Below are positions 24,663-36,123 of a stretch of DNA of 64,000 bases, one piece after another. The first letter of the stretch is position 1. Each line of letters begins with the position of its first letter. Below the pieces are notes generated by a model, which worked only from the letters and a program-made list of their open reading frames with translations, was not told where the DNA came from and ran no database searches. Origin of the DNA: Bifidobacterium criceti (GTDB taxonomy: Bacteria; Actinomycetota; Actinomycetes; Actinomycetales; Bifidobacteriaceae); assembly GCF_002286935.1 (NCBI RefSeq), contig NZ_MVOH01000005.1, positions 22,156-86,155 on the forward strand, written 5' to 3'. Both the position numbers and the translations under genes were made by a program.

Positions 24663-25475
24663 ATGGTTGATGCATTCGCCGCAGGCGCCGTCACGCTCGC
24701 AGAGTCGTCGATGCATATGCCGAGCATCGACGATTTCCTTCCTCCGGAGATCCTGTTCCAGGGCACTCCGTTCGCGATCAACCGCATCATCCTCGTGCGC
24801 ATCCTCGCGACGATCATCCTCATGGTCGTGCTGGGCGTCACGGCTGCGCGCGCGAAGCTCGTGCCCGGCCGTTGGCAGAGCGCCGTCGAATGGATCGTCA
24901 ACTTCACGAAGACGGACATCGTCTACCAGGTCATGGGCGAGGCGCGCGGCAAGCGCTATGTGCCGATGATCACGACCGTGTTCCTCACGCTGCTCGTCTT
25001 CAATCTGTGCGGCGAGGTGCCGGGCATGAACATCGCGGCGAGCGCGACGATCACGTTGCCGCTCGTGTTCGCGATGTGGTGCTTCTTCCAGTACTGGATC
25101 GCCGGCATCCGCGAGAAGGGCCTCGGCCACTTCCTGCGCGACGAGCTGTTCCCGAAGGGCGTCCCGTGGCCGATCTACATCCTGCTTTCGCCGATCCAGC
25201 TGCTCGAGCTGCTCGTCATCCGTCCGTTCTCGCTGACGATCCGACTCTTCGCGAACATGGTCTCCGGCCATCTCATCCTCGCGCTGTGCCTTTCGGCGAC
25301 GCAGTACTTCCTCATCGACGTCGTGAACAAGGTGATGATGCCCTTCGGCGTCGTGACCTTCGCCGCCGGCATGTTCATGTACCTGTTCGAGGTGTTGGTG
25401 AGCTGCCTGCAGGCCTACATCTTCGCGATCCTGACGACCGCGTACATCAATATGAGCTATCCGGAGATCGACTGA
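24663..25475 (+). CDS. atpB: ATP synthase Fo subunit a
   Basis: 270 residues, polytopic membrane protein forming the proton half-channels. The essential arginine lies in RPFSLTIRLFANMVSGHLIL; other conserved parts are LLVFNLCGEVPG, LSPIQLLELLVIRPFS and the last helix VSCLQAYIFAILTTAYI. The sequence is typical of actinobacterial a subunits. AGGAGG is positioned for ATG 24663; an ATG 4 nt earlier is out of frame and closes at once. First gene of atpBEFHAGDC; no atpI is present directly upstream. Confidence 0.96.
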   Translation: MVDAFAAGAVTLAESSMHMPSIDDFLPPEILFQGTPFAINRIILVRILATIILMVVLGVTAARAKLVPGRWQSAVEWIVNFTKTDIVYQVMGEARGKRYVPMITTVFLTLLVFNLCGEVPGMNIAASATITLPLVFAMWCFFQYWIAGIREKGLGHFLRDELFPKGVPWPIYILLSPIQLLELLVIRPFSLTIRLFANMVSGHLILALCLSATQYFLIDVVNKVMMPFGVVTFAAGMFMYLFEVLVSCLQAYIFAILTTAYINMSYPEID

Positions 25476-25508
25476 CCGCCGGCATGATTTTGTTGCATCA
25501 AGCAATGA

Positions 25509-25757
<249 letters not shown>

Positions 25758-25814
25758 TCCGGGTTTGCACAGCACACCGAATCACGAGAGGACATGAAAG
25801 GAGGAGAACGAATC

Positions 25815-26345
25815 ATGGATATGGCAGCAAATGACGGCATCAGGCTGTTCCTGCCGGAGACCTATGACATCGTCTGGTCGTTGATCATTCTGGTCATCGT
25901 GGCCGCGTTCTTCTACAAGTTCTTCCTGCCGAAGTTCCAGTCCATATTCGATGAGCGCGCCGCCAAGATCGAGGGTGGCCTCGCCAAGGCGGAACAGGCC
26001 CAGAAAGACGCCGAGGAAGCCAAGAAGAAGTATCAGGCGCAGCTGAGCACCGCGCGCGTCGAGGCGTCGAAGATCCGCGACGACGCCCGCGCCGAGGCGT
26101 CGCACATCATCGCCGACGCGCGTTCGCGCGCCGAGACCGAAGCCGCGCAGATCACCGCCAACGCCGAACGCTCGCTCGAATCGCAGCAGCAGAAGGCGAT
26201 GGTGAGCCTCAAGGGCGAAGTCGGCACGCTTGCCACGTCGCTCGCCGGCAAGATCCTGCAGACGCAGCTTCAGGATCCGACGGTCCAGTCGGACATGCTC
26301 GACAAGATGATCGCCGATCTGGAACAGTCCGAAGACAACAAGTAG
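25815..26345 (+). CDS. atpF: ATP synthase Fo subunit b
   Basis: 176 residues. One N-terminal membrane segment (IVWSLIILVIVAAFFYKFFLP) and a long charged coiled coil (FDERAAKIEGGLAKAEQAQK onward) that dimerises as the peripheral stalk. The ATG at 25815 is preferred over 25794 because AAAGGAGG lies between them, at the right distance for the second. Confidence 0.95.
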   Translation: MDMAANDGIRLFLPETYDIVWSLIILVIVAAFFYKFFLPKFQSIFDERAAKIEGGLAKAEQAQKDAEEAKKKYQAQLSTARVEASKIRDDARAEASHIIADARSRAETEAAQITANAERSLESQQQKAMVSLKGEVGTLATSLAGKILQTQLQDPTVQSDMLDKMIADLEQSEDNK

Positions 26346-26373
26346 CACGTATCTGCAAGGAGGGAGGTGACAG

Positions 26374-27207
26374 GTGCAAGGAGAAGCATCACGAGTGGCC
26401 GACCGCGAATCGCGTGACTCGTTCGCCAAGCGGCTCAGCGCGTCGGGCGACGACGCGTGGGAGATCGGCAACGAACTGTTCACGATCACGTTCGTGCTCG
26501 ACAAGAACCCGCGTCTGCAGCGCGCGCTGACCGATCCGGGCCGCCCGACCGAGGACAAGGTCCGGCTGCTCAACGAGCTGTTCGGCGGCAAGGTCCTGGA
26601 CATGACGATGGAGATCCTCACCGATCTCGTCGGCCGCAGCTGGAGTCGCGCCCATGACATCGACAACGCCGTGGAGGACTTCGCGGTGGATGCGATGATG
26701 TATCAGGCGGACAAGGACGGCAAGACGCTGCAGGTGTCGATCGAACTCGCGAAGCTGCAGTCGGCCCTGCTCAACCTGCCCGTCGTGCGCGCGGACCTTT
26801 CCGACGACGACGGACCGATCGAGGCGCGCTACGACCTGCTGCACGCCCTCATCGACGGCGCCGGTTTCGACCGCATCACCGTGCGCCTCGCCGAACACAG
26901 CACGCGCAACCCGCGCAACCGCCGTTATCTCGAGACGATCCAGTGGCTCATCAACAAGTTCTCCCGCCATATGGGGGAATCGATGGTCACGGTGACGACT
27001 GCGGCCCCGTTGACGGATGCGCAGATCGAACGCCTCACGAAGATCTACACGAAGAAAGTCGGCCGCCCGGTCCACATCCACCTCGTCGTGGACAGGAACG
27101 TCATCGGCGGCATGCGCGTGCAGGTCGGCCACGAGGTGACCGACAACACAGTCGTCGCACAGCTGCAGACGCTCAAACGCAAGGTGAAGGTCGGCACGGC
27201 CGAGTGA
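26374..27207 (+). CDS. atpH: ATP synthase F1 subunit delta
   Basis: 277 residues, longer than the roughly 180 of many bacteria, as is common in actinobacteria. It links F1 to the b-subunit stalk. The N-terminal helical part contains NELFTITFVLDKNPRLQRAL and DKVRLLNELF; the C-terminal conserved part is VTTAAPLTDAQIERLTKIYT, then VDRNVIGGMRVQVGHEVTDN. The GTG start has AAGGAGGGAGG 5 nt upstream. Confidence 0.93.
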   Translation: MQGEASRVADRESRDSFAKRLSASGDDAWEIGNELFTITFVLDKNPRLQRALTDPGRPTEDKVRLLNELFGGKVLDMTMEILTDLVGRSWSRAHDIDNAVEDFAVDAMMYQADKDGKTLQVSIELAKLQSALLNLPVVRADLSDDDGPIEARYDLLHALIDGAGFDRITVRLAEHSTRNPRNRRYLETIQWLINKFSRHMGESMVTVTTAAPLTDAQIERLTKIYTKKVGRPVHIHLVVDRNVIGGMRVQVGHEVTDNTVVAQLQTLKRKVKVGTAE

Positions 27208-27283
27208 TGTGGGCTGATTCCCGCATCCCACAGGTCCGCACGGCGGACCCACACGAATGTATACACAACAATAAGGAGTGATC

Positions 27284-28945
27284 ATGGCAGAACTGACCAT
27301 TGATCCCGCCACGATACGCAAGGCGCTCGATGACTTCGTCGAGGCGTACACGCCGTCGGAGACGCCGACCCAGGAAGTGGGCCACGTCGCGACGGCCGGC
27401 GACGGCATTGCGCATGTGACGGGACTGCCTGGTTGCATGGCCAATGAGCTGCTGACGTTCGAGGACGGCACGCTCGGTCTCGCGTTCAACCTTGACGCGC
27501 GCGAGATCGGCGTGGTTATCCTTGGCGATTTCGTCGGCATCGAGGAAGGCCAGGAAGTCCGCCGCACCGGTGAGGTCCTTTCCGTCCCGGTCGGAGATGG
27601 ATTCCTCGGCCGCGTCGTGGACCCACTGGGCAACCCGATCGACGGCCTCGGCGAGATCAAGAACGAAGGGCGCCGCATCCTCGAAGCGCAGGCGCCGGAC
27701 GTCATGCACCGCCACCCGGTCGACGAGCCGATGTCGACGGGCCTCAAGGCGATCGACGCGATGACGCCGATCGGCCGCGGTCAGCGCCAGCTCATCATCG
27801 GCGACCGCCAGACCGGCAAGACGGCCATCGCGATCGACACGATCATCAACCAGAAGTCGAACTGGGAGTCCGGCGATCCGAAGAAGCAGGTGCGCTGCAT
27901 CTATGTGGCCATCGGCCAGAAGGGTTCGACGATTGCGGCCGTCAAGCAGAGCCTCGAAGAGGCCGGCGCGATGGAGTACACGACGATTGTCGCGTCCCCG
28001 GCGTCCGATTCCGCGGGCTTCAAGTACATCGCCCCGTACACCGGCTCGGCGATCGGCCAGCATTGGATGTACCACGGCAAGGACGTGCTCATCGTCTTCG
28101 ACGACCTGTCGAAGCAGGCCGAGGCGTACCGTTCGATCTCGCTGCTGCTGCGCCGCCCGCCGGGGCGTGAGGCGTACCCTGGCGACGTCTTCTACCTCCA
28201 TTCCCGTCTGCTCGAACGTTGCGCACGCGTCTCCGACGATCTGGGCGGCGGTTCGATGACTGGCCTGCCGATCGTCGAGACGAAGGCGAACGACGTCTCC
28301 GCGTACATTCCGACGAACGTGATTTCGATCACCGACGGACAGATCTTCCTGCAGTCCGACCTCTTCAACGCAGGCCAGCGCCCGGCGGTCGATGTCGGCA
28401 TCTCGGTGTCCCGCGTCGGCGGCGCCGCGCAGACGAAGGCGCTCAAGAAGGTCTCCGGCACGCTGAAGATCTCGCTCGCACGCTACCGTTCGCTCGAATC
28501 CTTCGCGATGTTCGCGTCCGATCTGGACGCCGCCTCGAAGTCCCAGCTCAACCGTGGCGCGCGCCTGACCGAGCTGCTCAAGCAGCCGCAGTTCTCGCCG
28601 TTCTCGATGGAGCAGGAAGTCGTCTCGGTGTGGGCGGGCACGCACGGCAAGCTCGACGACCTTGAGGTCGTCGACGTGCTGCCGTTCGAAAAGGGCATGC
28701 TCGAATACCTCGACAGCAACACCGACATCCTCAAGACGATTCGCGACACCGGCGATTTCACGCCGGAGACCGAAGCGGCGCTTGACAAGGCCGTGGACGC
28801 CTACCGCGAGACGTATGTGACGAAGGCCGGCAAGCCGCTCGTCGATCACAAGCCGGCGCCGAAGGACGTGACCCCGGTCGACCAGGAGCAGATCAAGGCA
28901 CAGAGCCGCAAGGCCAAGGACGCCACGAAGCAGGAAAAGAAGTAA
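27284..28945 (+). CDS. atpA: ATP synthase F1 subunit alpha
   Basis: 553 residues. Regulatory nucleotide-binding subunit of the F1 hexamer. Walker [16 protein letters not shown] (about residue 170), the [20 protein letters not shown] region, and [26 protein letters not shown] near the C-terminus. ATG 27284 follows AAGGAG. The C-terminal tail is Lys-rich ([11 protein letters not shown]). Confidence 0.98.
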   Translation: MAELTIDPATIRKALDDFVEAYTPSETPTQEVGHVATAGDGIAHVTGLPGCMANELLTFEDGTLGLAFNLDAREIGVVILGDFVGIEEGQEVRRTGEVLSVPVGDGFLGRVVDPLGNPIDGLGEIKNEGRRILEAQAPDVMHRHPVDEPMSTGLKAIDAMTPIGRGQRQLIIGDRQTGKTAIAIDTIINQKSNWESGDPKKQVRCIYVAIGQKGSTIAAVKQSLEEAGAMEYTTIVASPASDSAGFKYIAPYTGSAIGQHWMYHGKDVLIVFDDLSKQAEAYRSISLLLRRPPGREAYPGDVFYLHSRLLERCARVSDDLGGGSMTGLPIVETKANDVSAYIPTNVISITDGQIFLQSDLFNAGQRPAVDVGISVSRVGGAAQTKALKKVSGTLKISLARYRSLESFAMFASDLDAASKSQLNRGARLTELLKQPQFSPFSMEQEVVSVWAGTHGKLDDLEVVDVLPFEKGMLEYLDSNTDILKTIRDTGDFTPETEAALDKAVDAYRETYVTKAGKPLVDHKPAPKDVTPVDQEQIKAQSRKAKDATKQEKK

Positions 28946-28948
28946 CCT

Positions 28949-29860
28949 ATGGGATCGCAACTCGCATTGAAGGGCAGGATCGCCTCCACGGGTTCGTTGG
29001 AGAAGATCTTCAACGCCCAGGAGATGATCGCGGCTTCGCATATCGCGCAGGCCCGTGAGGTCGCGCTCAACGCGAAGCCATACACTGATGCGATTTTCGA
29101 TGCCGTCCAGACACTGGTATCCCACTCCCATATCTCACATCCGATCGTCAGCAAGGAGGACGACAACCCGCGCGTCGCCGTCCTCTCGCTGACGGCGGAC
29201 CGTGGCATGGCCGGAGCGTACACTTCATCGATCATCCGCGAAACCGAGGATCTGCTGTCGCGTCTCGACGCGGACGGCAAGGAGCCGGAGCTGTTCGTCT
29301 ATGGTCGCCGCGGTGTTTCGTACTACAAGTACCGCAACCGTCCGCTCGCACAGACGTGGGAAGGCGATACCGAGAGGCCTGGCGTCGAAGTCGCCGACGC
29401 GATCTCCCGTGCGCTGCTCGACGCGTATATGCGTCCCGCCGACCAAGGTGGCGTCTCCGAGCTGTACATCGTCTACACCGAGTTCATCAACATGGTCGTG
29501 CAGAAGGTGCGCGTGCTGCGCATGCTGCCGGTCGAGATCATCAAGGACGAGGGCGCGAAGCACCCCGATCCGACGGCGACGACGGCGATGCCGCTGTACT
29601 CGTTCGAACCGAGCCTCGACGAGGTCCTCGACGCGGTGCTGCCGAAGTACGTGCGTTCGCGCATCCACGAATGCCTGCTCGAAGCGGCCGCATCCGAGGT
29701 CGCGTGCCGGCAGAACGCGATGCACACGGCGACGGAGAACGCACGCGAACTGATTAACGACCTGACCCGCAAGCTCAACGCATCGCGCCAGGCATCGATC
29801 ACCCAGGAACTTACCGAAATCATCGGCAGCGCCGATGCATTGAACAAGAAGGAAGAGTAG
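28949..29860 (+). CDS. atpG: ATP synthase F1 subunit gamma
   Basis: 303 residues, the central rotor shaft. The N-terminal helix reads LKGRIASTGSLEKIFNAQEM, the middle fold begins VAVLSLTADRGMAGAYTSSI, and the C-terminal helix is NARELINDLTRKLNASRQAS followed by ITQELTEIIGSADAL. It starts 3 nt after the atpA stop, so translation is probably coupled. Confidence 0.97.
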   Translation: MGSQLALKGRIASTGSLEKIFNAQEMIAASHIAQAREVALNAKPYTDAIFDAVQTLVSHSHISHPIVSKEDDNPRVAVLSLTADRGMAGAYTSSIIRETEDLLSRLDADGKEPELFVYGRRGVSYYKYRNRPLAQTWEGDTERPGVEVADAISRALLDAYMRPADQGGVSELYIVYTEFINMVVQKVRVLRMLPVEIIKDEGAKHPDPTATTAMPLYSFEPSLDEVLDAVLPKYVRSRIHECLLEAAASEVACRQNAMHTATENARELINDLTRKLNASRQASITQELTEIIGSADALNKKEE

Positions 29861-31357
<1,497 letters not shown>

Positions 31358-31359
31358 TC

Positions 31360-31659
31360 ATGGCCGGCGCGACGATGGACGTGAATATCGTCTCCGCTGA
31401 CCATCCGGTTTGGAGCGGAACGGCGAAGTCCGTGCTCGTCCCCGCCTATGCGGGCGGCATGGGCATCCTGCCCGGGCATGAGCCCGTCCTCTCCGTCATC
31501 CAGGAAGGTCCGCTCGTCATCACCGAACCCGACGGCACGAAGCATTCGTTCGAAGTGACCGACGGATTCATCTCGTTCGATTCGAACAAGCTGACCGTCG
31601 TCGTCGAACACGGCCGCACGATGGCGAACCAACCGATCGACGAAACCGGCATCCAGTGA
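31360..31659 (+). CDS. atpC: ATP synthase F1 subunit epsilon
   Basis: 99 residues, only the N-terminal beta-sandwich: MDVNIVSADHPVWSGTAKSV, GGMGILPGHEPVLSVI. The C-terminal helical hairpin that inhibits ATP hydrolysis in other bacteria is short or absent here. This is the last gene of the operon; a 21-bp hairpin follows. Confidence 0.95.
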   Translation: MAGATMDVNIVSADHPVWSGTAKSVLVPAYAGGMGILPGHEPVLSVIQEGPLVITEPDGTKHSFEVTDGFISFDSNKLTVVVEHGRTMANQPIDETGIQ

Positions 31660-31676
31660 CGCTCACGTCGACATGA

Positions 31677-31724
31677 CATATGGCTGCGCCCTCCACGCAC
31701 ACACGTGGAGGGCGCAGCCATATG
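31677..31724 (+). terminator. Terminator of the atp operon, 21-bp perfect stem
   Basis: Arms 31677-31697 and 31704-31724 pair perfectly around CACACA, 17 nt after the atpC stop. Confidence 0.8.
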
Positions 31725-31767
31725 CGTCGCCGCGCACGCGCACGTTGTGCGAACGCGCGCCACGCGG

Positions 31768-31773
31768 TATCGT
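31768..31773 (+). promoter_or_regulatory. Leaderless -10 hexamer for nucS
   Basis: TATCGT (in GGTATCGT) lies 8 nt before the nucS ATG; no Shine-Dalgarno is present. Confidence 0.4.
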
Positions 31774-31781
31774 GGTGCCCC

Positions 31782-32486
31782 ATGCGAATCATTGTTGCCG
31801 ACTGCAGCGCGCGGTACACGGGACGTCTGCAGGCGACGCTGCCGCTTGCGCGCCGCGTCCTGCTCATCAAAGCGGACAACAGTCTGCTCATCTTCTCCGA
31901 ACTCGGCTCATACAAACCGCTCAACTGGATGGCGGCGCCGTGCACGATCAAGGACATCACACCCGAACACGCCGACGACGACGTGACGACGGGGACACCT
32001 GAGAAAGTCATCCGCGCGTGTTCGACGAAATCGGACGATGTACTCGAAGTGACCCTCCAACACATCCACGCCGACGACACGTACGACCTCGGCGAGGATC
32101 CGGGATTGACGAAGGACGGCGTCGAAGACCATCTGCAACGCTGCCTCGCCGAACAGATCGAACGCATCGGCGCAGGCGCGAAACTCGTGCGCCGCGAATA
32201 CCCGACGGCGATAGGCCCCGTCGACATCATGGCCGTCGACGCCGAAGGCACGCACGTCGCGATCGAAATCAAACGACACGGCGGCATCGACGGCGTCGAA
32301 CAACTCACGCGGTACTGCGAACTACTCAACCGCGATCCGCTCATCGCACCTGTGCGCGGCATATTCGCGGCGCAGACGATCGCGCCACAGGCGCGCGCGC
32401 TCGCGACCGACCGTGGGTTCGAATGCCTCATCCTCGACTACGACGACATGCGCGGCGCCGACGACGGCGCGTTGCGTCTCTTCTAG
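31782..32486 (+). CDS. nucS: Mismatch-specific endonuclease NucS/EndoMS
   Basis: 234 residues. In actinobacteria that lack MutS/MutL this enzyme cuts both strands at mismatches and works with the sliding clamp. The N-terminal dimerisation/DNA-binding domain begins MRIIVADCSARYTGRL. The RecB-like nuclease domain has LVRREYPTAIGPVDIMAVDA and VAIEIKRHGGIDGVEQLTRY, containing the catalytic Asp and Glu-x-Lys. The position directly after atpC is conserved in many actinobacteria. The start is chosen by homology, as there is no ribosome-binding site. Confidence 0.95.
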   Translation: MRIIVADCSARYTGRLQATLPLARRVLLIKADNSLLIFSELGSYKPLNWMAAPCTIKDITPEHADDDVTTGTPEKVIRACSTKSDDVLEVTLQHIHADDTYDLGEDPGLTKDGVEDHLQRCLAEQIERIGAGAKLVRREYPTAIGPVDIMAVDAEGTHVAIEIKRHGGIDGVEQLTRYCELLNRDPLIAPVRGIFAAQTIAPQARALATDRGFECLILDYDDMRGADDGALRLF

Positions 32487-32495
32487 ACGTCACCA

Positions 32496-32554
32496 ACGAC
32501 GAAAACGGCTGCGGCCACGTCATCGATTGACGTGGCCGCAGCCGTTTTCGTCGT
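32496..32554. terminator. Bidirectional terminator, 27-bp perfect stem
   Basis: Arms 32496-32522 and 32528-32554 pair perfectly around a 5-nt loop; each arm includes an A/T run of four. It lies between convergent nucS and the FKBP gene and has the longest stem in the window. Confidence 0.85.
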
Positions 32555-32574
32555 GATTCGTGGGGATCGTCGAC

Positions 32575-33558
32575 TCAGTACTTCGCGAGGATGTCGACGA
32601 CGAACACGAGCGTCGAGTTCGCCGGGATCTCACCATTGTCCTTGTCACCGTATCCGAGGTCCGGCGGCACGACGAGGAGCACCTGCGAGCCGACCGTCTG
32701 CCCGACGAGGCCTTCCTGCCAGCCCTTGATCATGTTGCCCAGCACGGCGTCGAAGACCTGGCCGCGGTCCCACGACGAGTCGAACTGCTTGCCGTTGAGC
32801 AGCCAACCGGTGTAGTTGACGACGGCCGCGTACGTGTTCTCGTCGATCTTCGGGCCGTCGCCCTTGATGAGCGTCTGCGCGACGAGCTTGTCCGACCCCT
32901 TGTACCCGTTCATGTCGATCGACGGCTTGCCGCTCGCGTCAAGCGTGACCTTCGGCAGGTCGGCGGGGACGTCCTTGACCTTCTCGCCTTCGGCCTTCGT
33001 ATAGTCCTTCGACTGCGAGACGGGCGTCATGATGAGCATGTATGTGTTGTCGTCACCCGAACCGTCGTTGACGCCGATGCCGATCGTCGTATTGAGTTTC
33101 TTGCCTTTGAGCGTTGTGTTCGCGATCTGCTCGAGCGTCGCGCTTTCGATGTTCGTCACCCCGTTGTCCGGGTTGTAGACGAGCGAGCAGTCGGGGACGT
33201 TGTCCTTCCACGTCGTCGCGACCTCCTCGCCCGATTTCGCGCTGTACTGCGTCAGCTGCGCGCAAATGCGGTCGCCGCCCTTGAGCGCCTCGCCGTTGCC
33301 TTCCTGAAGCACAGCGGCGCTATTGTTCTCGATCTTGAGGCCCTTCTTGAACTCGATCTTCGGCTTCTCGCCAGGTGTGCCGCTCGCCTTGACGCCTTCG
33401 AGCTTCGGCACCGTCGCGTTCGCTGACGCCGTTGCGGAACCGCTTGACGACGCGTCCGGCGACCCCGATCCACACGCCGCGATGCTTACGCATAGAGCGA
33501 GCGCGCCGACGGCCGATGCGGCGCGTGTGATAGTAGTTACTAGAGAAGTATGTTGCAT
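32575..33558 (-). CDS. FKBP-type peptidyl-prolyl isomerase lipoprotein
   Basis: 327 residues. Lipoprotein signal peptide with lipobox SIAAC (Cys29), a Ser/Ala-rich linker, a first FKBP-like domain (about 70-195) that looks degenerate, and a second, complete FKBP domain (about 235-327): VVNYTGWLLNGKQFDSSWDR, VIKGW-type NMIKGWQEGLVGQ, LLVVPPDLGYG and PANSTLVFVVDIL. It should fold or isomerise prolines in proteins outside the membrane. The ATG at 33558 has no Shine-Dalgarno; TACTGT lies 7 nt upstream. Divergent from the membrane protein gene at 33643, with only 84 nt between them. Confidence 0.9.
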   Translation of the reverse strand: MQHTSLVTTITRAASAVGALALCVSIAACGSGSPDASSSGSATASANATVPKLEGVKASGTPGEKPKIEFKKGLKIENNSAAVLQEGNGEALKGGDRICAQLTQYSAKSGEEVATTWKDNVPDCSLVYNPDNGVTNIESATLEQIANTTLKGKKLNTTIGIGVNDGSGDDNTYMLIMTPVSQSKDYTKAEGEKVKDVPADLPKVTLDASGKPSIDMNGYKGSDKLVAQTLIKGDGPKIDENTYAAVVNYTGWLLNGKQFDSSWDRGQVFDAVLGNMIKGWQEGLVGQTVGSQVLLVVPPDLGYGDKDNGEIPANSTLVFVVDILAKY

Positions 33559-33565
33559 AGCCACC

Positions 33566-33571
33566 ACAGTA
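33566..33571 (-). promoter_or_regulatory. Leaderless -10 hexamer for the FKBP gene
   Basis: TACTGT on the minus strand, 7 nt before the ATG. Confidence 0.4.
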
Positions 33572-33630
33572 ACGCCTCTCCCTGATTTATCCGCGGAAAC
33601 GGTAAAGGAGTCGTGAAGGGGCACGGCTTG

Positions 33631-33636
33631 TAGAAT
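33631..33636 (+). promoter_or_regulatory. Leaderless -10 hexamer for the 33643 gene
   Basis: TAGAAT lies 6 nt before the GTG at 33643. Together with the FKBP promoter it forms a compact divergent promoter pair. Confidence 0.45.
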
Positions 33637-33642
33637 GGATAC

Positions 33643-35043
33643 GTGATGAACGACGGTCAACAAGAAGAAACGCGTGCGCCGCGCAGACATCCGGTGCCTT
33701 CGCGGCACGCGAAGATCATGCGCGGCATCGTGACGCCGATTTTCGGTTTGCTTGCCGTGACCTGCATCGTGTTCGGCATCCTCAACCAGACGATATGGAA
33801 ACCGAGCCGTGAGATCACCGCGGTCGCGCACGTCGGCGACACTCGGTATGTCATCGTCGATCCCGGTGTCCTCGACCTTGTCGATACACTCGTCGACATG
33901 CGCGCCGAAGCGGCATCGGTCACGCCCGCAGCGAACGGTGCATCGACCGTGGACGATACGGCGACCGATGATGCGAACGCGGGGGACGCGGCGAAGGAGC
34001 CGCAGACGTGCATCGCGATCACGAGCCCGAAGGACGCGTCCGGATGGCTTGCGGGGGAGCCGTATACGCGCGTGACCGGGCTTGACACATGGAGTACGCT
34101 GTCGACGGTCAAGGAGAAGGCACAGGGCACCGCGTCGGCGTCCACACAGCAGGTCGCGTTCGCCGATTCGGACATGTGGGCCGACACGTCGTGCGGGGAT
34201 GGGAGCGCGTCGTTGCGTCTTTCGGATGCGAAGGCGACGCAGGTCGCGATCATCGATTTCGGCGGCGACGCGTCGGACGCGACGATCAGCATGCATTGGA
34301 CGCGCCAGAGCGTACCGGACTTCGCGATGCCGTGGTACTTCGGCGGCGGCCTGTGCGCGATCCTCGCGGTCCTGTCCGCGTCGGTCTTCGCGATGGATCC
34401 CGAGAGCCGGCGCAACCGTTTCGCGAAGTTCGTCAAACCGCGCGAGAAAAAGGAGCGTGAGGAGGAGACGACGACGATCACGGCCGCTGTCGCAGGCACG
34501 TTCGCAAGTCTCAAACCGCGCAAACGTCCGAAGTCCGCGGATGGCAAGCCGCGCGGCCGACATGGGCGCCATGCCGGCGCGGCCGCGCCCGAGAGCGAGG
34601 ACGGTCCGCAGATCGTCGACCCGATGTCGCGCAACCTCGTAGCCGAACAGGCGCGCCACGCCGACGACGGCCCCGCGCGCACGTCGTCGTCGGATGCGTC
34701 GTCGGACGAGGCGACATCGGTCATCACCCCTGAAGAACTCCAGGCGTATTTCGCACGCCTCGTCGAGGAGACCGGACCGATCCCCGTCGTCAGGACGGAT
34801 ACGGACGAGACGCCGGACACCGGGGACAACGGGGGAACCTCCGATGATGACGGCGCCGCAGAAGACGCAGACACTGTCGGCGGCACTGCCGAGAACACCG
34901 TCGAGGAAGTCGTCGAGAATACCGATCGTGCGGAAGATACGGACACGTCAGAGGACACGGCCGCGGACGCCGACACGGACGTGGCGCAGGCCACGGTGAC
35001 GGTCGACACGGCGGACGACGCGACAACCAAGGAGAACGAGTGA
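33643..35043 (+). CDS. Two-pass membrane protein with acidic C-terminal tail, unknown function
   Basis: About 466 residues. One membrane segment at about 31-52 (VTPIFGLLAVTCIVFGILNQ) and another at about 230-252 (WYFGGGLCAILAVLSASVFA) enclose an extracellular domain of about 175 residues. Then follow a basic cytoplasmic stretch (RRNRFAKFVKPREKKEREEE) and a very acidic Asp/Glu/Thr-rich tail. I do not recognise a domain. GTG 33643 fits the TAGAAT box 6 nt upstream; ATG 33646 is the alternative. The stop codon overlaps the ATG of the next gene (TGATG), so the two are translationally coupled. Confidence 0.8.
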   Translation: MMNDGQQEETRAPRRHPVPSRHAKIMRGIVTPIFGLLAVTCIVFGILNQTIWKPSREITAVAHVGDTRYVIVDPGVLDLVDTLVDMRAEAASVTPAANGASTVDDTATDDANAGDAAKEPQTCIAITSPKDASGWLAGEPYTRVTGLDTWSTLSTVKEKAQGTASASTQQVAFADSDMWADTSCGDGSASLRLSDAKATQVAIIDFGGDASDATISMHWTRQSVPDFAMPWYFGGGLCAILAVLSASVFAMDPESRRNRFAKFVKPREKKEREEETTTITAAVAGTFASLKPRKRPKSADGKPRGRHGRHAGAAAPESEDGPQIVDPMSRNLVAEQARHADDGPARTSSSDASSDEATSVITPEELQAYFARLVEETGPIPVVRTDTDETPDTGDNGGTSDDDGAAEDADTVGGTAENTVEEVVENTDRAEDTDTSEDTAADADTDVAQATVTVDTADDATTKENE

Positions 35044-36050
35044 TGAAACGACGTTCACTGACCGCAGCGACCGCGGCCGTGCTCGCGCTCGGCATGACGT
35101 GCGCGCTCGGCGCATGCGAGGGCACGGTACCGACCGTCAAAGCGCCGACATCGGCCGCATCGGCGACGCCCGACCTCACCGAAGCGCAGGAGCGGCAGAT
35201 CCGAACGGACCTGCTCGCGACGATCAAGGAGTGCAACGACACGAAGGATCCCACGAACCTTGCGCAGGCGATGAGCGGACCGGAACTCGAGATTCGCACA
35301 AGCGAACTCAAGGTCGCGCAGAAGAACGGCAACCTCGACCCGAAGACGACGATCCCGGACGACCTGACGCAGACCGTCATCCCGACCGACAACGGATGGC
35401 CGCGCGCCGTGTTCTCGATCACGACGACGACCGAGGACCAGCAGTCGGAACGCCTCCTCGTGTTCACGCAGGGCGACGCGCGCGAGAACTACCGCCTGTG
35501 GGGCGTCACACGTCTGTTCCAAGGCGCGAAGATGCCGAAGTTCACCGTGCCGACGATCGGTTCGCAGATGGGGCATGAGGACGACACGAACCTCGTCATG
35601 ACGCCGAAGGAAGCCGTGACACGCTACGCCGACGTCCTGCAGCATGGTACGAAGAGCCAGTACGCGGGCGATTTCGACGCCGACTATTTCCGCGACAACC
35701 TCACGCAGCTTTCGGCGACGGTCCAGCAGGGCATGGAACGCAACAAAGGCACGCAGGAGCAGACGTTCACGCCCGTCGAAGGGCAGATGCAGGTCATGCG
35801 GTCGTCGGACGGCGGCGACCTCGTCGTCGCGCAAATCGATTCCGTATGGACGCGCACGGCGGGCGAAGGACGCGAATCACAACCGGCGTCGGACGCCGAA
35901 CGTGCGATTTTCGCGGACGGCAAGGCGACGAGCACAATGAAGGCGACGTACGTCAACGTCATCGCGCTCTATGTGCCGCCGGAGAAATCGGGGCAGAAAG
36001 TGCAGGCGGTCGGCGCGGAACGCCAGGTCGTCAAAGTCGAAGCCGTCTGA
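35043..36050 (+). CDS. Lipoprotein of unknown function
   Basis: 335 residues. Signal peptide with lipobox LGAC (Cys25), a short Pro/Thr/Ser linker, then a soluble domain with TEAQERQIRTDLLATIKECN and an NTF2-like look (TPKEAVTRYADVLQHGTKSQ). The family is not certain. It overlaps the preceding membrane protein gene by one base and is presumably co-expressed with it, suggesting a shared envelope role. The following thioredoxin-like gene is 73 nt away and may belong to the same transcript. Confidence 0.82.
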   Translation: MKRRSLTAATAAVLALGMTCALGACEGTVPTVKAPTSAASATPDLTEAQERQIRTDLLATIKECNDTKDPTNLAQAMSGPELEIRTSELKVAQKNGNLDPKTTIPDDLTQTVIPTDNGWPRAVFSITTTTEDQQSERLLVFTQGDARENYRLWGVTRLFQGAKMPKFTVPTIGSQMGHEDDTNLVMTPKEAVTRYADVLQHGTKSQYAGDFDADYFRDNLTQLSATVQQGMERNKGTQEQTFTPVEGQMQVMRSSDGGDLVVAQIDSVWTRTAGEGRESQPASDAERAIFADGKATSTMKATYVNVIALYVPPEKSGQKVQAVGAERQVVKVEAV

Positions 36051-36123
36051 GCGCGGCCACCGGCGCGAGCGGCGCACGGCGCGCACAGGCAGCGGAGCAA
36101 CCATCGAAAAGAGGCAATCAATC

